Part shown: one piece after another, positions 28,708-37,216 of the stretch
Numbering within the stretch: position 1 is the stretch's first letter
How the letters are laid out: every line of letters begins with the position of its first letter
DNA from: Cellulomonas fimi ATCC 484
GTDB lineage: Bacteria; Actinomycetota; Actinomycetes; Actinomycetales; Cellulomonadaceae
NCBI RefSeq assembly: GCF_000212695.1
Contig: NC_015514.1
Span: 2,604,001-2,668,000, forward strand
Reading direction: 5' to 3'
DNA length: 64,000 nucleotides
Made by a program: the position numbers and the translations under genes
Notes under the pieces: generated by a model
What the model was told of the DNA's origin: nothing
What the model saw: only the letters and a program-made list of their open reading frames with translations
Databases searched by the model: none

Positions 28708-29916
28708 GTCCGCGCCGGGCGTCCCGGCCGGTGCGACGGAGGGCTGCGCGGCGGGCGGTGCACCGCGACCGACCGTGAGCACGACGAGCAGGCCGGCGGC
28801 GGTGAGCCCGGCACCGACCCACGCGGGGGCGAGGTACCCGAGGCCCGCGTCGATGACGAGCCCGCCGAAGAACGCGCCCGCGGCGTTGCCGAGGTTGAGC
28901 GCGGAGTGGCACAGGGCGGCCCCGAGCGAGGGGGCCGCGGGCGAGACGTCCATGAGGCGCGTCTGCAGCGCGAGCCCGAGCACCTGGGACGTGACGCCGA
29001 GCAGCACGACCGCGACGACCGCGGGCACCGGGTCCGCGCCCACGAGGGCGATCGCGACGAGCACGACGATCGTCGCGACCATGCCCGCGATCACGGTGCC
29101 GAGGACCGAGCGGTCCGCGAGGCGGCCGCCGAGCAGCGTGCCGGCCGTCATGCCCACGCCGTACAGCGCGAGGACGAGGGGCACGACGCCGACGTCGAGC
29201 CCGGTCACCTCGGTGAGGAGCGGCTTGACGTAGGAGTACACGGCGAACATGCCGCCGAACCCGACGGACCCCGCGGCGAACGCGACCCACAGCCGCCGGT
29301 TGCGCAGCGCGGCGAGCTCGGTGCGCACGGTCGCCCCGGGCAGCGGCGCGAGGCCGGGCGTCCAGGCGCGCAGCGCGGCGAGCGTCACCAGGCCGAGGAC
29401 GCCGACGCCGACGAACGCCCAGCGCCATCCGACGGCCTGCCCGGCGATCGCGCTCGACGGGACGCCGACCGCGCACGCGACGGTCAGGCCGGCCATCATC
29501 GACGCGACGGCCTGCCCACGGCGCTCGGGACCGACGACGGCCGTGCCCATCACGGCGCCGACGCCGAAGAACGCACCGTGCGGGAGGCCCGCGACGAAGC
29601 GCGCGAGGACGAGCGTCTCGGCGGTGGGCGCGAACGCGGACAGCAGGTTGCCGACGGTGAACGCGACCATGAGCAGCAGGAGCAGCCGGCGACGGTCGAG
29701 CCGCGCACCCAGGGCGGCGAGCGTGGGGGCACCCACGACGACGCCGAGCGCGTACGCGGTGATCGCGTGCCCGGCGGCGGGGATCGAGACGCCGAGGTCC
29801 GTCGCGATCTCGGGCAGCAGGCCCATGGTCGCGAACTCGGTGGTGCCGATGCCGAAGCCGCCGAGCGCGAGGGCGAAGAGCGCGGCGCGCGTGCGCGCGG
29901 GGGTCAGGCCGACCAC
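28642..29916 (-). CDS. MFS transporter, AraJ/DHA1-type drug or sugar exporter
   Basis: A 424-residue, twelve-helix major facilitator. The first helix and loop read LALGGFGIGTTEFATMGLLPEIA, the pattern of the AraJ/YdhP/CmlR group, with the cytoplasmic GARLDRRRLLLLLM motif A between helices 2 and 3. Export of a small molecule is expected; the substrate is not visible. The 3' end overlaps herA-like by 66 bases on the opposite strand. GTG at 29916 follows a GGAGG site, and a perfect 12-base palindrome lies 15 bases upstream. Confidence 0.9.
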   Translation of the reverse strand: MVGLTPARTRAALFALALGGFGIGTTEFATMGLLPEIATDLGVSIPAAGHAITAYALGVVVGAPTLAALGARLDRRRLLLLLMVAFTVGNLLSAFAPTAETLVLARFVAGLPHGAFFGVGAVMGTAVVGPERRGQAVASMMAGLTVACAVGVPSSAIAGQAVGWRWAFVGVGVLGLVTLAALRAWTPGLAPLPGATVRTELAALRNRRLWVAFAAGSVGFGGMFAVYSYVKPLLTEVTGLDVGVVPLVLALYGVGMTAGTLLGGRLADRSVLGTVIAGMVATIVVLVAIALVGADPVPAVVAVVLLGVTSQVLGLALQTRLMDVSPAAPSLGAALCHSALNLGNAAGAFFGGLVIDAGLGYLAPAWVGAGLTAAGLLVVLTVGRGAPPAAQPSVAPAGTPGADSAPATGAEEGARDLATQLRAG

Positions 29917-29931
29917 GGCGGTCCTCCGTAA

Positions 29932-29943
29932 CGAATCGATTCG
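29932..29943. promoter_or_regulatory. Palindromic operator candidate upstream of the MFS gene
   Basis: CGAATCGATTCG is a perfect 12-base palindrome and is A+T-rich for this genome. It lies just upstream of the ribosome site of the exporter and could bind a TetR- or MarR-type repressor, though none is adjacent. Confidence 0.4.
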
Positions 29944-30011
29944 ACCAGGGTGCGGAGAACGCCGTCGTCAGCTCCGGGGATCGCCCCGAGCCTACGGCAC
30001 CGCCGCCCGCG

Positions 30012-30701
30012 TCAGCCGCGCGGCACGAGCCAGATGGCCCGCGCGGCCACCTCGCCGAGGTCCACCGTCGCCGCGCCCGGTCCCTCCCCCACGCGCACCG
30101 AGACCACGCCCGCGACCGCCCGGCGCTCCACGACGTCGACGTGCGCGTCGAGCACCAGGCCCACCGACTCCACGTACCGCAGCAGCTCCGGGTCGGCGTC
30201 CGAGATCCGCGCGACCGACCACGGGCCCGTCGCCGCCTCCCACAGCTCGTGCGCGGGCGGCGGGTCGAACGAGCCGTCGGGCCCGGGGATCGGGTCGCCG
30301 TGCGGGTCCCGCCGCGGCCGGCCCAGCTGCGCGTCGATGCGCTCGACGAACAGGTCGGACACCGCGTGCTCGAGCACCTCCGCCTCGTCGTGCACCTCGT
30401 CCCAGCCGTAGCCGAGCACCTCCACGAGGAACGTCTCGACCAGCCGGTGCCGGCGCACCATCGCGAGCGCGTGCCGCCGCCCCTCGGCCGTCAGCTCCAC
30501 CGCCCCGTACGGCTGGTGGGTCACGAGCCCGGCGTCCGCCAGACGTCGGACCGTCTCCGAGACCGTCGACGCCCCGACGCCCAGGCGCGCGGCGAGCAGC
30601 TTCGTCGTCACCGGCTGCGTCGACCACTCCTGCGCCGACCACACCACCTTGAGGTAGTCCTGCGTCACCGCGGTCAGCGGCGGGGTCGGCTGGGTGCTCA
30701 C
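30012..30701 (-). CDS. DtxR-family metalloregulator, MntR type
   Basis: A 229-residue regulator: winged helix (residues about 5-70), metal-binding dimerisation domain (71-150) and a FeoA/SH3-like C-terminal domain. The site residues argue for manganese: position equivalent to DtxR Met10 is Asp15 (TQDYLK), and the DtxR Cys102 position is Glu108 in HDEAEVLEH, with His85, Glu89, His104, Glu111 and His112 also present. That Asp/Glu pair is characteristic of MntR. GTG at 30701 lies seven bases after TACGCT. No Mn transporter gene is adjacent, so targets must lie elsewhere. Confidence 0.9.
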   Translation of the reverse strand: MSTQPTPPLTAVTQDYLKVVWSAQEWSTQPVTTKLLAARLGVGASTVSETVRRLADAGLVTHQPYGAVELTAEGRRHALAMVRRHRLVETFLVEVLGYGWDEVHDEAEVLEHAVSDLFVERIDAQLGRPRRDPHGDPIPGPDGSFDPPPAHELWEAATGPWSVARISDADPELLRYVESVGLVLDAHVDVVERRAVAGVVSVRVGEGPGAATVDLGEVAARAIWLVPRG

Positions 30702-30708
30702 GGCGACC

Positions 30709-30714
30709 AGCGTA
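30709..30714 (-). promoter_or_regulatory. Leaderless -10 element of the MntR-type gene
   Basis: TACGCT on the minus strand lies seven bases before the GTG at 30701. Confidence 0.55.
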
Positions 30715-30741
30715 GGGCGCGGCGCGGCGGGCCCCCGGAGG

Positions 30742-32337
30742 TCACCAGCCGTCGACGCTCCAGTGCCACGCCTCGCTCGGCAGGTTCTCCAGCCCGTACG
30801 CGGGTGCGTGCTCGACGAGCCACGCGAAGGCCGCCGACCCGCGCTGCACGACCCGCCCGTCCACCGTGAGGTCGAGCGCGAGCCCGCGCTCGTGCCGCGA
30901 CGTCCCCGGCACCGCGGTCGGCGGGTGGCACGTGACGACCGACGGGTCGGACCCCGACGCGTGGCAGTTGCGCGCGCGCAGCGCGATCTGCTGCTCGGCG
31001 CTGCGCCAGCCCCACGCGTGCAGGTCGATGCCGTCCGCGCGGGCCGCGAGCAGCAGCTCGTCGACCCCGGCGGCCAGGCACGGGTGCACCCGCACGCCCG
31101 TCTCGGTCACGACCGTGTCCTCCAGCGGGATCGGCGCGTCGACCGCCGTGCAGTCGAGCGCGAGCTCCGCGCGACGCACCAGCAGCTCGGGCGGCACGTC
31201 GACGCGCCACAGCTCCTGGCCCGTGGCGGCGACGAGCAGGACCGACCCGCCCTCCGTGCGCAGCCGGGAGCCCGGCGCGGACGCGGTGCCGGTGGCCCAC
31301 AGCGGGGTGCCGTCCGCGGCGGCCAGCACGAGGTTGCCGTCGTCCTGCACGGCGAGCCGTGCGCCCGCTCCGGGGGCCGCCGGGACGGGAGCGGCCCACA
31401 CCGCCCGGCCGTCGTAGGTGAGCGTGAGGGCCGTCTCGTCGAGCCGCAGCCGCAGGTGGCCGTCGAGGGACGCGAGCTCCTGCCCCGCCGACAGCGCGGC
31501 GCCCGGCGCGAGCTCGGCGGGTCCGAGCGCCGTGCCCGAGGACCACAGCGGCGTGCCGTCGACGGCGTAGAGCACGACGTCGCCGTCGTCCTGCACGACG
31601 AGCGTCGCGCCCGGGTTGCCCGCCGTGCGCGAGCGCCACTCCCACGACCCGTCCGGCGCGCCCAGCACGAGGTTGCCGTCGTCGCCCAGCCGCAGCGTCG
31701 AGCCCGGCTCGTGCGTGCCGGTCGACCAGCGGGTCGCGGCGTCCGGGCCGAGCAGGACGACGTCCCCGTCGTCGAGGACGAGCAGCGTGTGCCGCCCGTC
31801 GGGCGACGACAGCGCCTCGCCGGGCCGCAGCTCACCGCCCGGGCCGAGCAGGGACGGGCGGACGGCCGTGCCGGACTGCCACACGACGACGCCGTCCGGC
31901 GCGCGCACCACGACGTCCCCGTCGTCCTGCACGACGAGGGCCGCGCCGGCGGCCCCCACGGTCCCCGTGCTCCACACCGGCTCGCCGTCGGGGCCGACCA
32001 GCCGCACGTCGCCGTCGTCCGCGACCGCGAGCCGCACGCCCGGGACGGTGGTCCCCGCGGTCCAGCGCGCGGCACCGTCGGCGCCGTACAGGCCGAGGTC
32101 GCCGTCGGGCTGCACCACGAGCGTCTGCGACCCGTCGGCGGACACGAGCGCCTGGCCCGGCTCGAGCACCTCGCCCGGCAGCAGGTGGTCCTCCCCCGGT
32201 GCCGCCCCGGCGGCGGTCACGCCCCCCGCGAGCACGCCCACCGTCACGAGGGCGACCAGGAGCACCCTGCGGGTACGCCCGGTCCCGACGCGCCCCGTCG
32301 CGCGCCCGTCTCGCTGCTCCACGCCGTCCCCCCTCAC
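30742..32337 (-). CDS. Secreted bulb-type lectin / VanY D,D-carboxypeptidase fusion
   Basis: A 531-residue secreted protein. Residues about 24-45 are a signal peptide ending TAAGAA. Residues about 50-400 are bulb-lectin (D-mannose-binding) repeats of about 36 residues each, with the recurring pattern D-D-G-(D/N)-(L/V)-x-L followed by (V/L)-W-x-x-(G/R)-T. Residues about 415-531 are a VanY-type D-Ala-D-Ala carboxypeptidase with both zinc motifs, SRHERGLALD and EAWHW, intact. The lectin part probably anchors the peptidase to a cell-wall or foreign polysaccharide. Start is GTG at 32337 or a GTG five codons later. A promoter TTCACC-18-TAGGGT lies upstream. Confidence 0.88.
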   Translation of the reverse strand: MRGDGVEQRDGRATGRVGTGRTRRVLLVALVTVGVLAGGVTAAGAAPGEDHLLPGEVLEPGQALVSADGSQTLVVQPDGDLGLYGADGAARWTAGTTVPGVRLAVADDGDVRLVGPDGEPVWSTGTVGAAGAALVVQDDGDVVVRAPDGVVVWQSGTAVRPSLLGPGGELRPGEALSSPDGRHTLLVLDDGDVVLLGPDAATRWSTGTHEPGSTLRLGDDGNLVLGAPDGSWEWRSRTAGNPGATLVVQDDGDVVLYAVDGTPLWSSGTALGPAELAPGAALSAGQELASLDGHLRLRLDETALTLTYDGRAVWAAPVPAAPGAGARLAVQDDGNLVLAAADGTPLWATGTASAPGSRLRTEGGSVLLVAATGQELWRVDVPPELLVRRAELALDCTAVDAPIPLEDTVVTETGVRVHPCLAAGVDELLLAARADGIDLHAWGWRSAEQQIALRARNCHASGSDPSVVTCHPPTAVPGTSRHERGLALDLTVDGRVVQRGSAAFAWLVEHAPAYGLENLPSEAWHWSVDGW

Positions 32338-32385
32338 CGCACCTGCGGCCGAGTGCGAGGGGAGGCGGCCCCGCTCGCGCCCCCC

Positions 32386-32415
32386 ACCCTAGGTGACGCG
32401 GGTCACATCGGTGAA
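32386..32415 (-). promoter_or_regulatory. Promoter of the lectin-VanY gene
   Basis: On the minus strand TTCACC is followed by 18 bases and TAGGGT. The transcript would have a leader of roughly 40 bases. It overlaps the stop of the metallophosphoesterase gene. Confidence 0.45.
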
Positions 32416-34079
32416 GGGTGATTCGCGCCCCCGCGCGGCCGGTCCGGCTCACGCGGGACCGGCCACTGCAGGCGCGGGCTGACGGACGCGCTGCCGTCCG
32501 GGCGCACCTGGACCAGCTGGTAGTCCACGACCCGCCGGGCGTCCGGGTCCCAGCGCAGGACCGTCATCTCGGCGGTGCCGTTGAGCGGTCCGACCGTCGG
32601 CTCCCCCAGGGTCGCGCCCGCCGTGCTCGAGCTCACGTACTGGACACCCTGGCCCACGACCGCCGGCCCGCCCCGCACGTGCATGTGGCCGGACACCTGC
32701 GCGGGCACGCACCCCGAGTCCAGCGCCGCGCGCCCGACCCGGGGTGTGTGGACGAGCAGCAGGTCGACGCCGTCCTCGTCGTCGCACGCCGTCTCCACGA
32801 GCCGCTCCGCGACGTCCTGGGGGGACTCCGCGCCCGCCGTCGTCCCCGAGCCGACCCGCGTCTGCGCGGGGTCGTGGTCGCCCAGCACGCGCAGCCCCGC
32901 GACCTCGACCACCTCGCCGTCGAGCACGCGCGCACCGGCCCGCGCGTACACCGCCGACGTCTCCGCCGAGTCGTGGTTGCCCGGCGACGTCACCAGCTGC
33001 ACACCGTCCGGCACCGCCCGCGCGAACGTCGTCACGCAGTACTGCTCGACACCCGTGCCGTTCATGGTGGTGTCGCCCGCGTCGAGCACCACGTCGGCGC
33101 CCGAGCGGCGCACGGCCGCGGCGATCAGGGGCGCCATCCCGACGTTGCAGTGCAGGTCCGAGACCACGAGCAGCACGACGGGCTCGGGCGCGTCACGCGC
33201 GGGCTCCTGCGACGCCGTCGACGACGGGCTCGGTGCCACGCGCTCGTCCTGCGCGTCGAGCACGGGCTGCGTCGCGTCCCAGGCCTCGTCGAGCGACGCC
33301 CCGGCGCGCGCGTAGAACGCGGTGTTCTCGCGGTACGCGTCGACCACGTAGCCGCCGTAGGTGTCGATCACCCCACCGAGCCGGCCCGTGACACGCGCAC
33401 CCTCCAGCGGCGTGCCGTCGAACACCGCCGACGCGGGCCGGGACGCCGTGGGCTGGTCGCGCTCGCCCACGCTCGCGGTCAGCACCGTCCCGCCGACGAG
33501 CACGGCGACGGCACCGCCCGCGATCGCCCGCCGGTGCGGCGCCACGGCGGACGCGAGCTCGGTACGGCGGCTGCGACCCAGGACCCACCGACCCGCCCAC
33601 CAGCCGGCGACCAGCAGCGCGAACGTCACGGCCGAGCGCCCGAGCGCGTCCAGCACCAGGGCGCGGGCGACGTCCTCGACCGCCGCCTGGGGCGCCGAGA
33701 AGAACGCCAGGTAGCTGCGCAGGTCGCCGCTCAGCGCCTGCAGCGTCGTCGCCTCGTCGAGCTCGGTGACCGCCGCCGGGATCTCCTGCACCGTGACGCG
33801 CAGGCCGAGCGTCAGCGGCAGCGGCGAGTCGATCTGCAGGGTGCCGACGGGACCGAGGTCGATCGTCACGGTGTCGTCCGTCGTGACGTCGTACCGGGCC
33901 TCGTGCGGCCCGAGGCTCGCCTCGACCGACGCGGTCGTCACGCCGACCACGAGGGCCGCGAGCAGCGCCAGGAGCACCACACCCGCACGCCGGCGCACCG
34001 CACGGGCGACCCGCGCGCGCCGCCCGCCGCCCGCGGGCGCACCGGTCGCTGCGGGCGTGTCCTGGGGCGCGGTCGTCAT
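32403..34079 (-). CDS. Membrane-anchored metallophosphoesterase
   Basis: A 558-residue protein with an N-terminal basic stretch, one hydrophobic segment (VVLLALLAALVVGVTTASV), an external domain of about 100 residues, two further hydrophobic segments around residues 150-200, and a calcineurin-like phosphoesterase domain from about residue 300. The metal motifs are present: SDLHCN, DAGDTTMNG, SPGNHDS, LLLVHTP and VSGHMHVR. Substrate is unknown. I start at ATG 34079; a GTG two codons upstream is the alternative. Divergent from the SRPBCC gene with only 25 bases between. Confidence 0.87.
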   Translation of the reverse strand: MTTAPQDTPAATGAPAGGGRRARVARAVRRRAGVVLLALLAALVVGVTTASVEASLGPHEARYDVTTDDTVTIDLGPVGTLQIDSPLPLTLGLRVTVQEIPAAVTELDEATTLQALSGDLRSYLAFFSAPQAAVEDVARALVLDALGRSAVTFALLVAGWWAGRWVLGRSRRTELASAVAPHRRAIAGGAVAVLVGGTVLTASVGERDQPTASRPASAVFDGTPLEGARVTGRLGGVIDTYGGYVVDAYRENTAFYARAGASLDEAWDATQPVLDAQDERVAPSPSSTASQEPARDAPEPVVLLVVSDLHCNVGMAPLIAAAVRRSGADVVLDAGDTTMNGTGVEQYCVTTFARAVPDGVQLVTSPGNHDSAETSAVYARAGARVLDGEVVEVAGLRVLGDHDPAQTRVGSGTTAGAESPQDVAERLVETACDDEDGVDLLLVHTPRVGRAALDSGCVPAQVSGHMHVRGGPAVVGQGVQYVSSSTAGATLGEPTVGPLNGTAEMTVLRWDPDARRVVDYQLVQVRPDGSASVSPRLQWPVPREPDRPRGGANHPSPM

Positions 34080-34087
34080 CGGCACCG

Positions 34088-34097
34088 AGCCTAGACT
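34088..34097. promoter_or_regulatory. Overlapping divergent -10 elements
   Basis: AGCCTAGACT contains TAGACT for the plus-strand SRPBCC gene (34092-34097, seven bases before GTG 34105) and, on the minus strand, TAGGCT for the phosphoesterase gene (34093-34088, eight bases before ATG 34079). The two share the central TA. Confidence 0.6.
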
Positions 34098-34104
34098 CGG
34101 CGAC

Positions 34105-34587
34105 GTGCGCCGTCGCGGCTACGTGCTGACGTCCGTGTGGCGCGTGGGCGCACCGCTCGCGCGCTGCTGGGACGTGCTCGCCGACCCGGCCCTGACGTGG
34201 CCCGACTGGTGGCCCCACCTGCGCACGCGCGACGTCGCCCCGGCCGACGGGCTCGTCGGCAGCTCCGCGACGCTGCTGTTCCGCACGCCCCTGGGCTACC
34301 CGCTGCGCGTCGCGCTCGTCGTCACCGCCGCGGAGTCGCAGCGGCGGGTGCTCGTGCGCGCCACGGGCGACCTCGACGGCACGGGCGACGTCCGGCTGAC
34401 CGCGGCCGCGGCCGACCGGACCCGGATCGACGTCCACTGGGACGTGCGCACCACGCCCCGCTGGATGAACGTCACCGCTCCCCTGCTGGGCCGCGCGTTC
34501 GTCGCGTCGCACGCCCGGGTCATGCGCGCGGGCGAGCGCGGTCTCGACCGGCACCTGCGGGCTGCGTCGGGTGCCGGCCTCACCTGA
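34105..34587 (+). CDS. SRPBCC (START-like) ligand-binding protein
   Basis: A 160-residue polyketide-cyclase/START-fold protein, a helix-grip domain that holds a hydrophobic ligand. Recognisable features are the opening VLTSVWRVGAPLARCWDVLADPALTWPDWW and the long C-terminal helix (VMRAGERGLDRHLR). No catalytic residues or ligand can be deduced. GTG at 34105 is supported by the leaderless -10. Convergent with the lipoprotein gene. Confidence 0.85.
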   Translation: MRRRGYVLTSVWRVGAPLARCWDVLADPALTWPDWWPHLRTRDVAPADGLVGSSATLLFRTPLGYPLRVALVVTAAESQRRVLVRATGDLDGTGDVRLTAAAADRTRIDVHWDVRTTPRWMNVTAPLLGRAFVASHARVMRAGERGLDRHLRAASGAGLT

Positions 34588-34608
34588 GCTCGCGGACGCC
34601 TCCCGGCG

Positions 34609-36150
34609 TCACTGGTAGGTCACGAGGTCCGGCACCGGCTGCACGGCGTACGTCTGCACGGGGTCGAGCATCGGCACGTCCTCGTCGTAGAAGTTCTTCC
34701 AGCCCCAGTGCACCGCGGGCGCGCCCGCACGCAGCGCCTGCCACGTGCCGGCCTTCGCCGGCTGCGTGCCCTGCCCGTCCGCGTGGATGAGGACCGCGAG
34801 CTCGTCGCGCGAGGTGTCGAGGCGCTCGCGGCCCTGGATCATCCGGAGGCTGAACTGGTGCAGCACCAGCATCTTCTGCGGCAGCGCGCGCCGCGCCGTG
34901 AAGTCCGCGAGCCACGCGGCGACCGCGTTGACCTCGTCGACGCCCACCGAGCCGATCTGCCGCAGGTGCACCTGGTCCGGCGCGAGCCGCCACTCCGGGT
35001 CGAGCGCCAGGCCGACGTGCGGCAGCGCGAGCAGGTCCGCGTAGAGCTGGGCCTGCGTGACGAAGTCCGTGCGGCCCGGCTGCAGGTCGAGCACGACCGT
35101 CTGGCCCGCCGCCCCGGCGGCCTCGACGAGCGGGCGCAGCTCCTCGACCGACCGCTCCTGCGAGTAGTTGCCGTCCGGCCCCGCGCCGGCGGACGCGATC
35201 GTCGCGATGATCTCGACCGTGGGCACGACGGTGTCGCCCGTGAGCGCCCGGTAGCCGTCCGCGTGGGCCTGCGCACGCGCGATCGTCGCGGGCACGTCCT
35301 GCTCGCCCAGCACCCCGAGCGCGGCCGTCCCCGGGGTGCCGTACAGCGCGACGTACCTCTTGCCCGGCAGGCCCGGGACCGCCGGGAACACGAGCTGGCC
35401 GCCGCCCGGCAGCTCGACGCCCGTCGCCGCGGTCGCGACCCGCGTCGCGAGGCGCTCCGGCGGGCCGAACGCCTCGCCGAGGGCGAGCACGTGGGCGGGG
35501 CGCCGCTCCGCGAGCGCACGGACCGCCCCCGAGGTCGCGCGCGGGTCGCCGCCCGGGACGTCGACGACGGCGACGCCCGCGAGCGCCGCGTCCGCCGCCG
35601 CGACGGCGAGCGGGGCGGTCACGCCCGTGAGCAGGACCGTCCCGTCCAGCGGCTCGGGCGGCGCCGTGCGTGGGAGGTCGGCGGCGTCCACGAGGGCGAC
35701 GACCGTCGCACCGTCGACGTCCGGCGGGCTCGCCGCCCCGGCGACGACGACCCAGCGCGTCCCGAGCCGGTCCAGCTCGGCGGCCAGCGCGTCGGGCGGT
35801 GCACCCGGGCCCGTCAGCAGCACGGGGGCGCCGAGTCGGGCGCTCTGCCCGACGGCGGCCTCCTGGGCGGCGGCGTCGGCCGCGTCGGCGACGAGGACGA
35901 CCGGCGCGTGCTCGACGAGCGCACGCACGACGTCGAGGGCCGCCGACTCGGGGGTCGCCGCGGGCAGCACCGTGACGGGCGCCTCGGGAACGGTCAGGCG
36001 CGCCGCGAGGGGTGTCGGGGACGGGCTCGGGCTGCCGCTCGACGCGGACGGCGACGGTGCGGCGTCGTCGTCGACGGTGCACGCCGCGACCGCGAGCGCG
36101 GCGGCGACGAGGACGACGGGGACGACGACGGACGGGCGACGGATCGGCAC
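34609..36150 (-). CDS. Lipoprotein of unknown function with barrel-like C-terminal domain
   Basis: A 513-residue protein with a lipoprotein signal (lipobox VAAC, Cys24), then a Ser/Pro linker to about residue 50. Residues about 55-240 look like repeated alpha/beta units (VLVADAADAAAQEAAVG, WVVVAGAASPPDVDG) resembling cell-wall-binding type 2 repeats. Residues about 260-513 alternate strands and helices with conserved acidic ends (TVVLDLQPGRTD, VGLALDPEWRL, HWGWKNFYDED), suggesting a TIM-barrel hydrolase-like fold. I cannot name the activity. GTG at 36150 follows AAGGAG closely. It is divergent from the riboswitch leader. Confidence 0.78.
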   Translation of the reverse strand: MPIRRPSVVVPVVLVAAALAVAACTVDDDAAPSPSASSGSPSPSPTPLAARLTVPEAPVTVLPAATPESAALDVVRALVEHAPVVLVADAADAAAQEAAVGQSARLGAPVLLTGPGAPPDALAAELDRLGTRWVVVAGAASPPDVDGATVVALVDAADLPRTAPPEPLDGTVLLTGVTAPLAVAAADAALAGVAVVDVPGGDPRATSGAVRALAERRPAHVLALGEAFGPPERLATRVATAATGVELPGGGQLVFPAVPGLPGKRYVALYGTPGTAALGVLGEQDVPATIARAQAHADGYRALTGDTVVPTVEIIATIASAGAGPDGNYSQERSVEELRPLVEAAGAAGQTVVLDLQPGRTDFVTQAQLYADLLALPHVGLALDPEWRLAPDQVHLRQIGSVGVDEVNAVAAWLADFTARRALPQKMLVLHQFSLRMIQGRERLDTSRDELAVLIHADGQGTQPAKAGTWQALRAGAPAVHWGWKNFYDEDVPMLDPVQTYAVQPVPDLVTYQ

Positions 36151-36300
36151 GGCACTCCTTCGCGAGGACCCGGACACCCTACGGGGGACGAACCGGACCG
36201 CGCGCGAGGACCGCCCGGCGCCCGGTCCGGTCACGACCACGGAGCGGGACGGCCCTCGCGCGCCGCGCCCGCGCCCGCTACGGTCGGCCGCGACAGAAGC

Positions 36301-36402
36301 CCCCGGGGAGCGCAGGAGCGCTGAGAGTGCGGCCGGACGACCCGTCGTCCCACCCGCAGACCCGTGGAACCTGACCTGGTTCGCACCAGCGTAGGGAGCA
36401 GG
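36301..36402 (+). ncRNA. TPP riboswitch (THI box)
   Basis: The leader shows the two conserved THI-box cores in order: GCGCTGAGAGTGCGG at about 36318-36332 and GGAACCTGACCTGGTTCGCA with CCAGCGTAGGGA at about 36366-36397, flanked by complementary G/C arms. It precedes a complete thiamine-precursor transport operon. The 145 bases from here to the ykoF start would hold the expression platform; several G+C-rich hairpins are possible there, so the switching mode (terminator or ribosome-site sequestration) is not certain. This explains the 397-base gap between genes. Confidence 0.95.
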
Positions 36403-36547
36403 GCACTCGTCGCCGGCGGCGCCGGTGGCTGGTCGTCCGTCGGGCCTCGCACGCCACCTCGGCGTGCCCCGACGGCGGGTGGCGGACGCCGTCGCGCGGC
36501 CTCGTGCTGCTCGCCGGGGGCCCCACGACCGACGTGAGGACCCTCCG

Positions 36548-37216
36548 ATGACCAGCACTGCCGCAGGCCCGCCCCCGCTGCCCGCCGCCGCCGAGGCGGC
36601 CCGCCGGACGGCCGCCGACCTCGGCATCGGCGCGCGCTTCTCGCTGCACCCCGCCGCCGACGACGCGGGCGCGGCGGTGCTCGACGCGCTCGCCGCCGCG
36701 GACCGCTCGGCGGTCGACGTCGTCACCGACGACGTCTCCACGCTCGTCCGCGGGACGGAGGCCGACGTGGTCCGCTTCGTGCACGACGTCGTCGCCGCCG
36801 CGGGCCGCCCCGGCCGGCACGTCGTCGCACAGGTGCACCTGTCGCGCGGCTGCCCCGGGGAGGTCGCGTGCGCGACCGCCGACGACGTCGTCCTGGCCCC
36901 CGTGGTCGTGCCCGACCTCCCGGCGACCGGCCTGCGCGCGGCCGCGCACTGGGCGCTGTACCCGCTCGACGACGGCACCGCGGGCCGGCCTGGAGACCAC
37001 ATGCGGGCCATCGAGCAGGCGGTCGCCGTCGCGCGCACCCGGGCCGTCGTCACGCCGTCGACGTTCGTCACGCGCCTCGACGGCGACCTCGCGGACGTGC
37101 TGGGGGCGGTCGTCGACGGCTGGCTCGCCGCCGCGCGGCACGTCCGGCACGTCGTCGCGCACGCCACGATCACGCTGCACTCGCCGTCGTGGTCCGCCGC
37201 GGAGGTGACCCGGTGA
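36548..37216 (+). CDS. ykoF: Thiamine/HMP-binding protein YkoF
   Basis: A 222-residue protein with two YkoF-type ferredoxin-like repeats, the soluble component that binds thiamine or its pyrimidine precursor HMP. The repeats start near GARFSLHPAADDAGAAVLDAL and near the middle VVVPDLPATGLRAAAHWALYPL. ATG at 36548 lies eight bases after GAGG. First gene of the ykoFEDC operon under the TPP riboswitch; its TGA overlaps the ykoE GTG. Confidence 0.9.
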   Translation: MTSTAAGPPPLPAAAEAARRTAADLGIGARFSLHPAADDAGAAVLDALAAADRSAVDVVTDDVSTLVRGTEADVVRFVHDVVAAAGRPGRHVVAQVHLSRGCPGEVACATADDVVLAPVVVPDLPATGLRAAAHWALYPLDDGTAGRPGDHMRAIEQAVAVARTRAVVTPSTFVTRLDGDLADVLGAVVDGWLAAARHVRHVVAHATITLHSPSWSAAEVTR

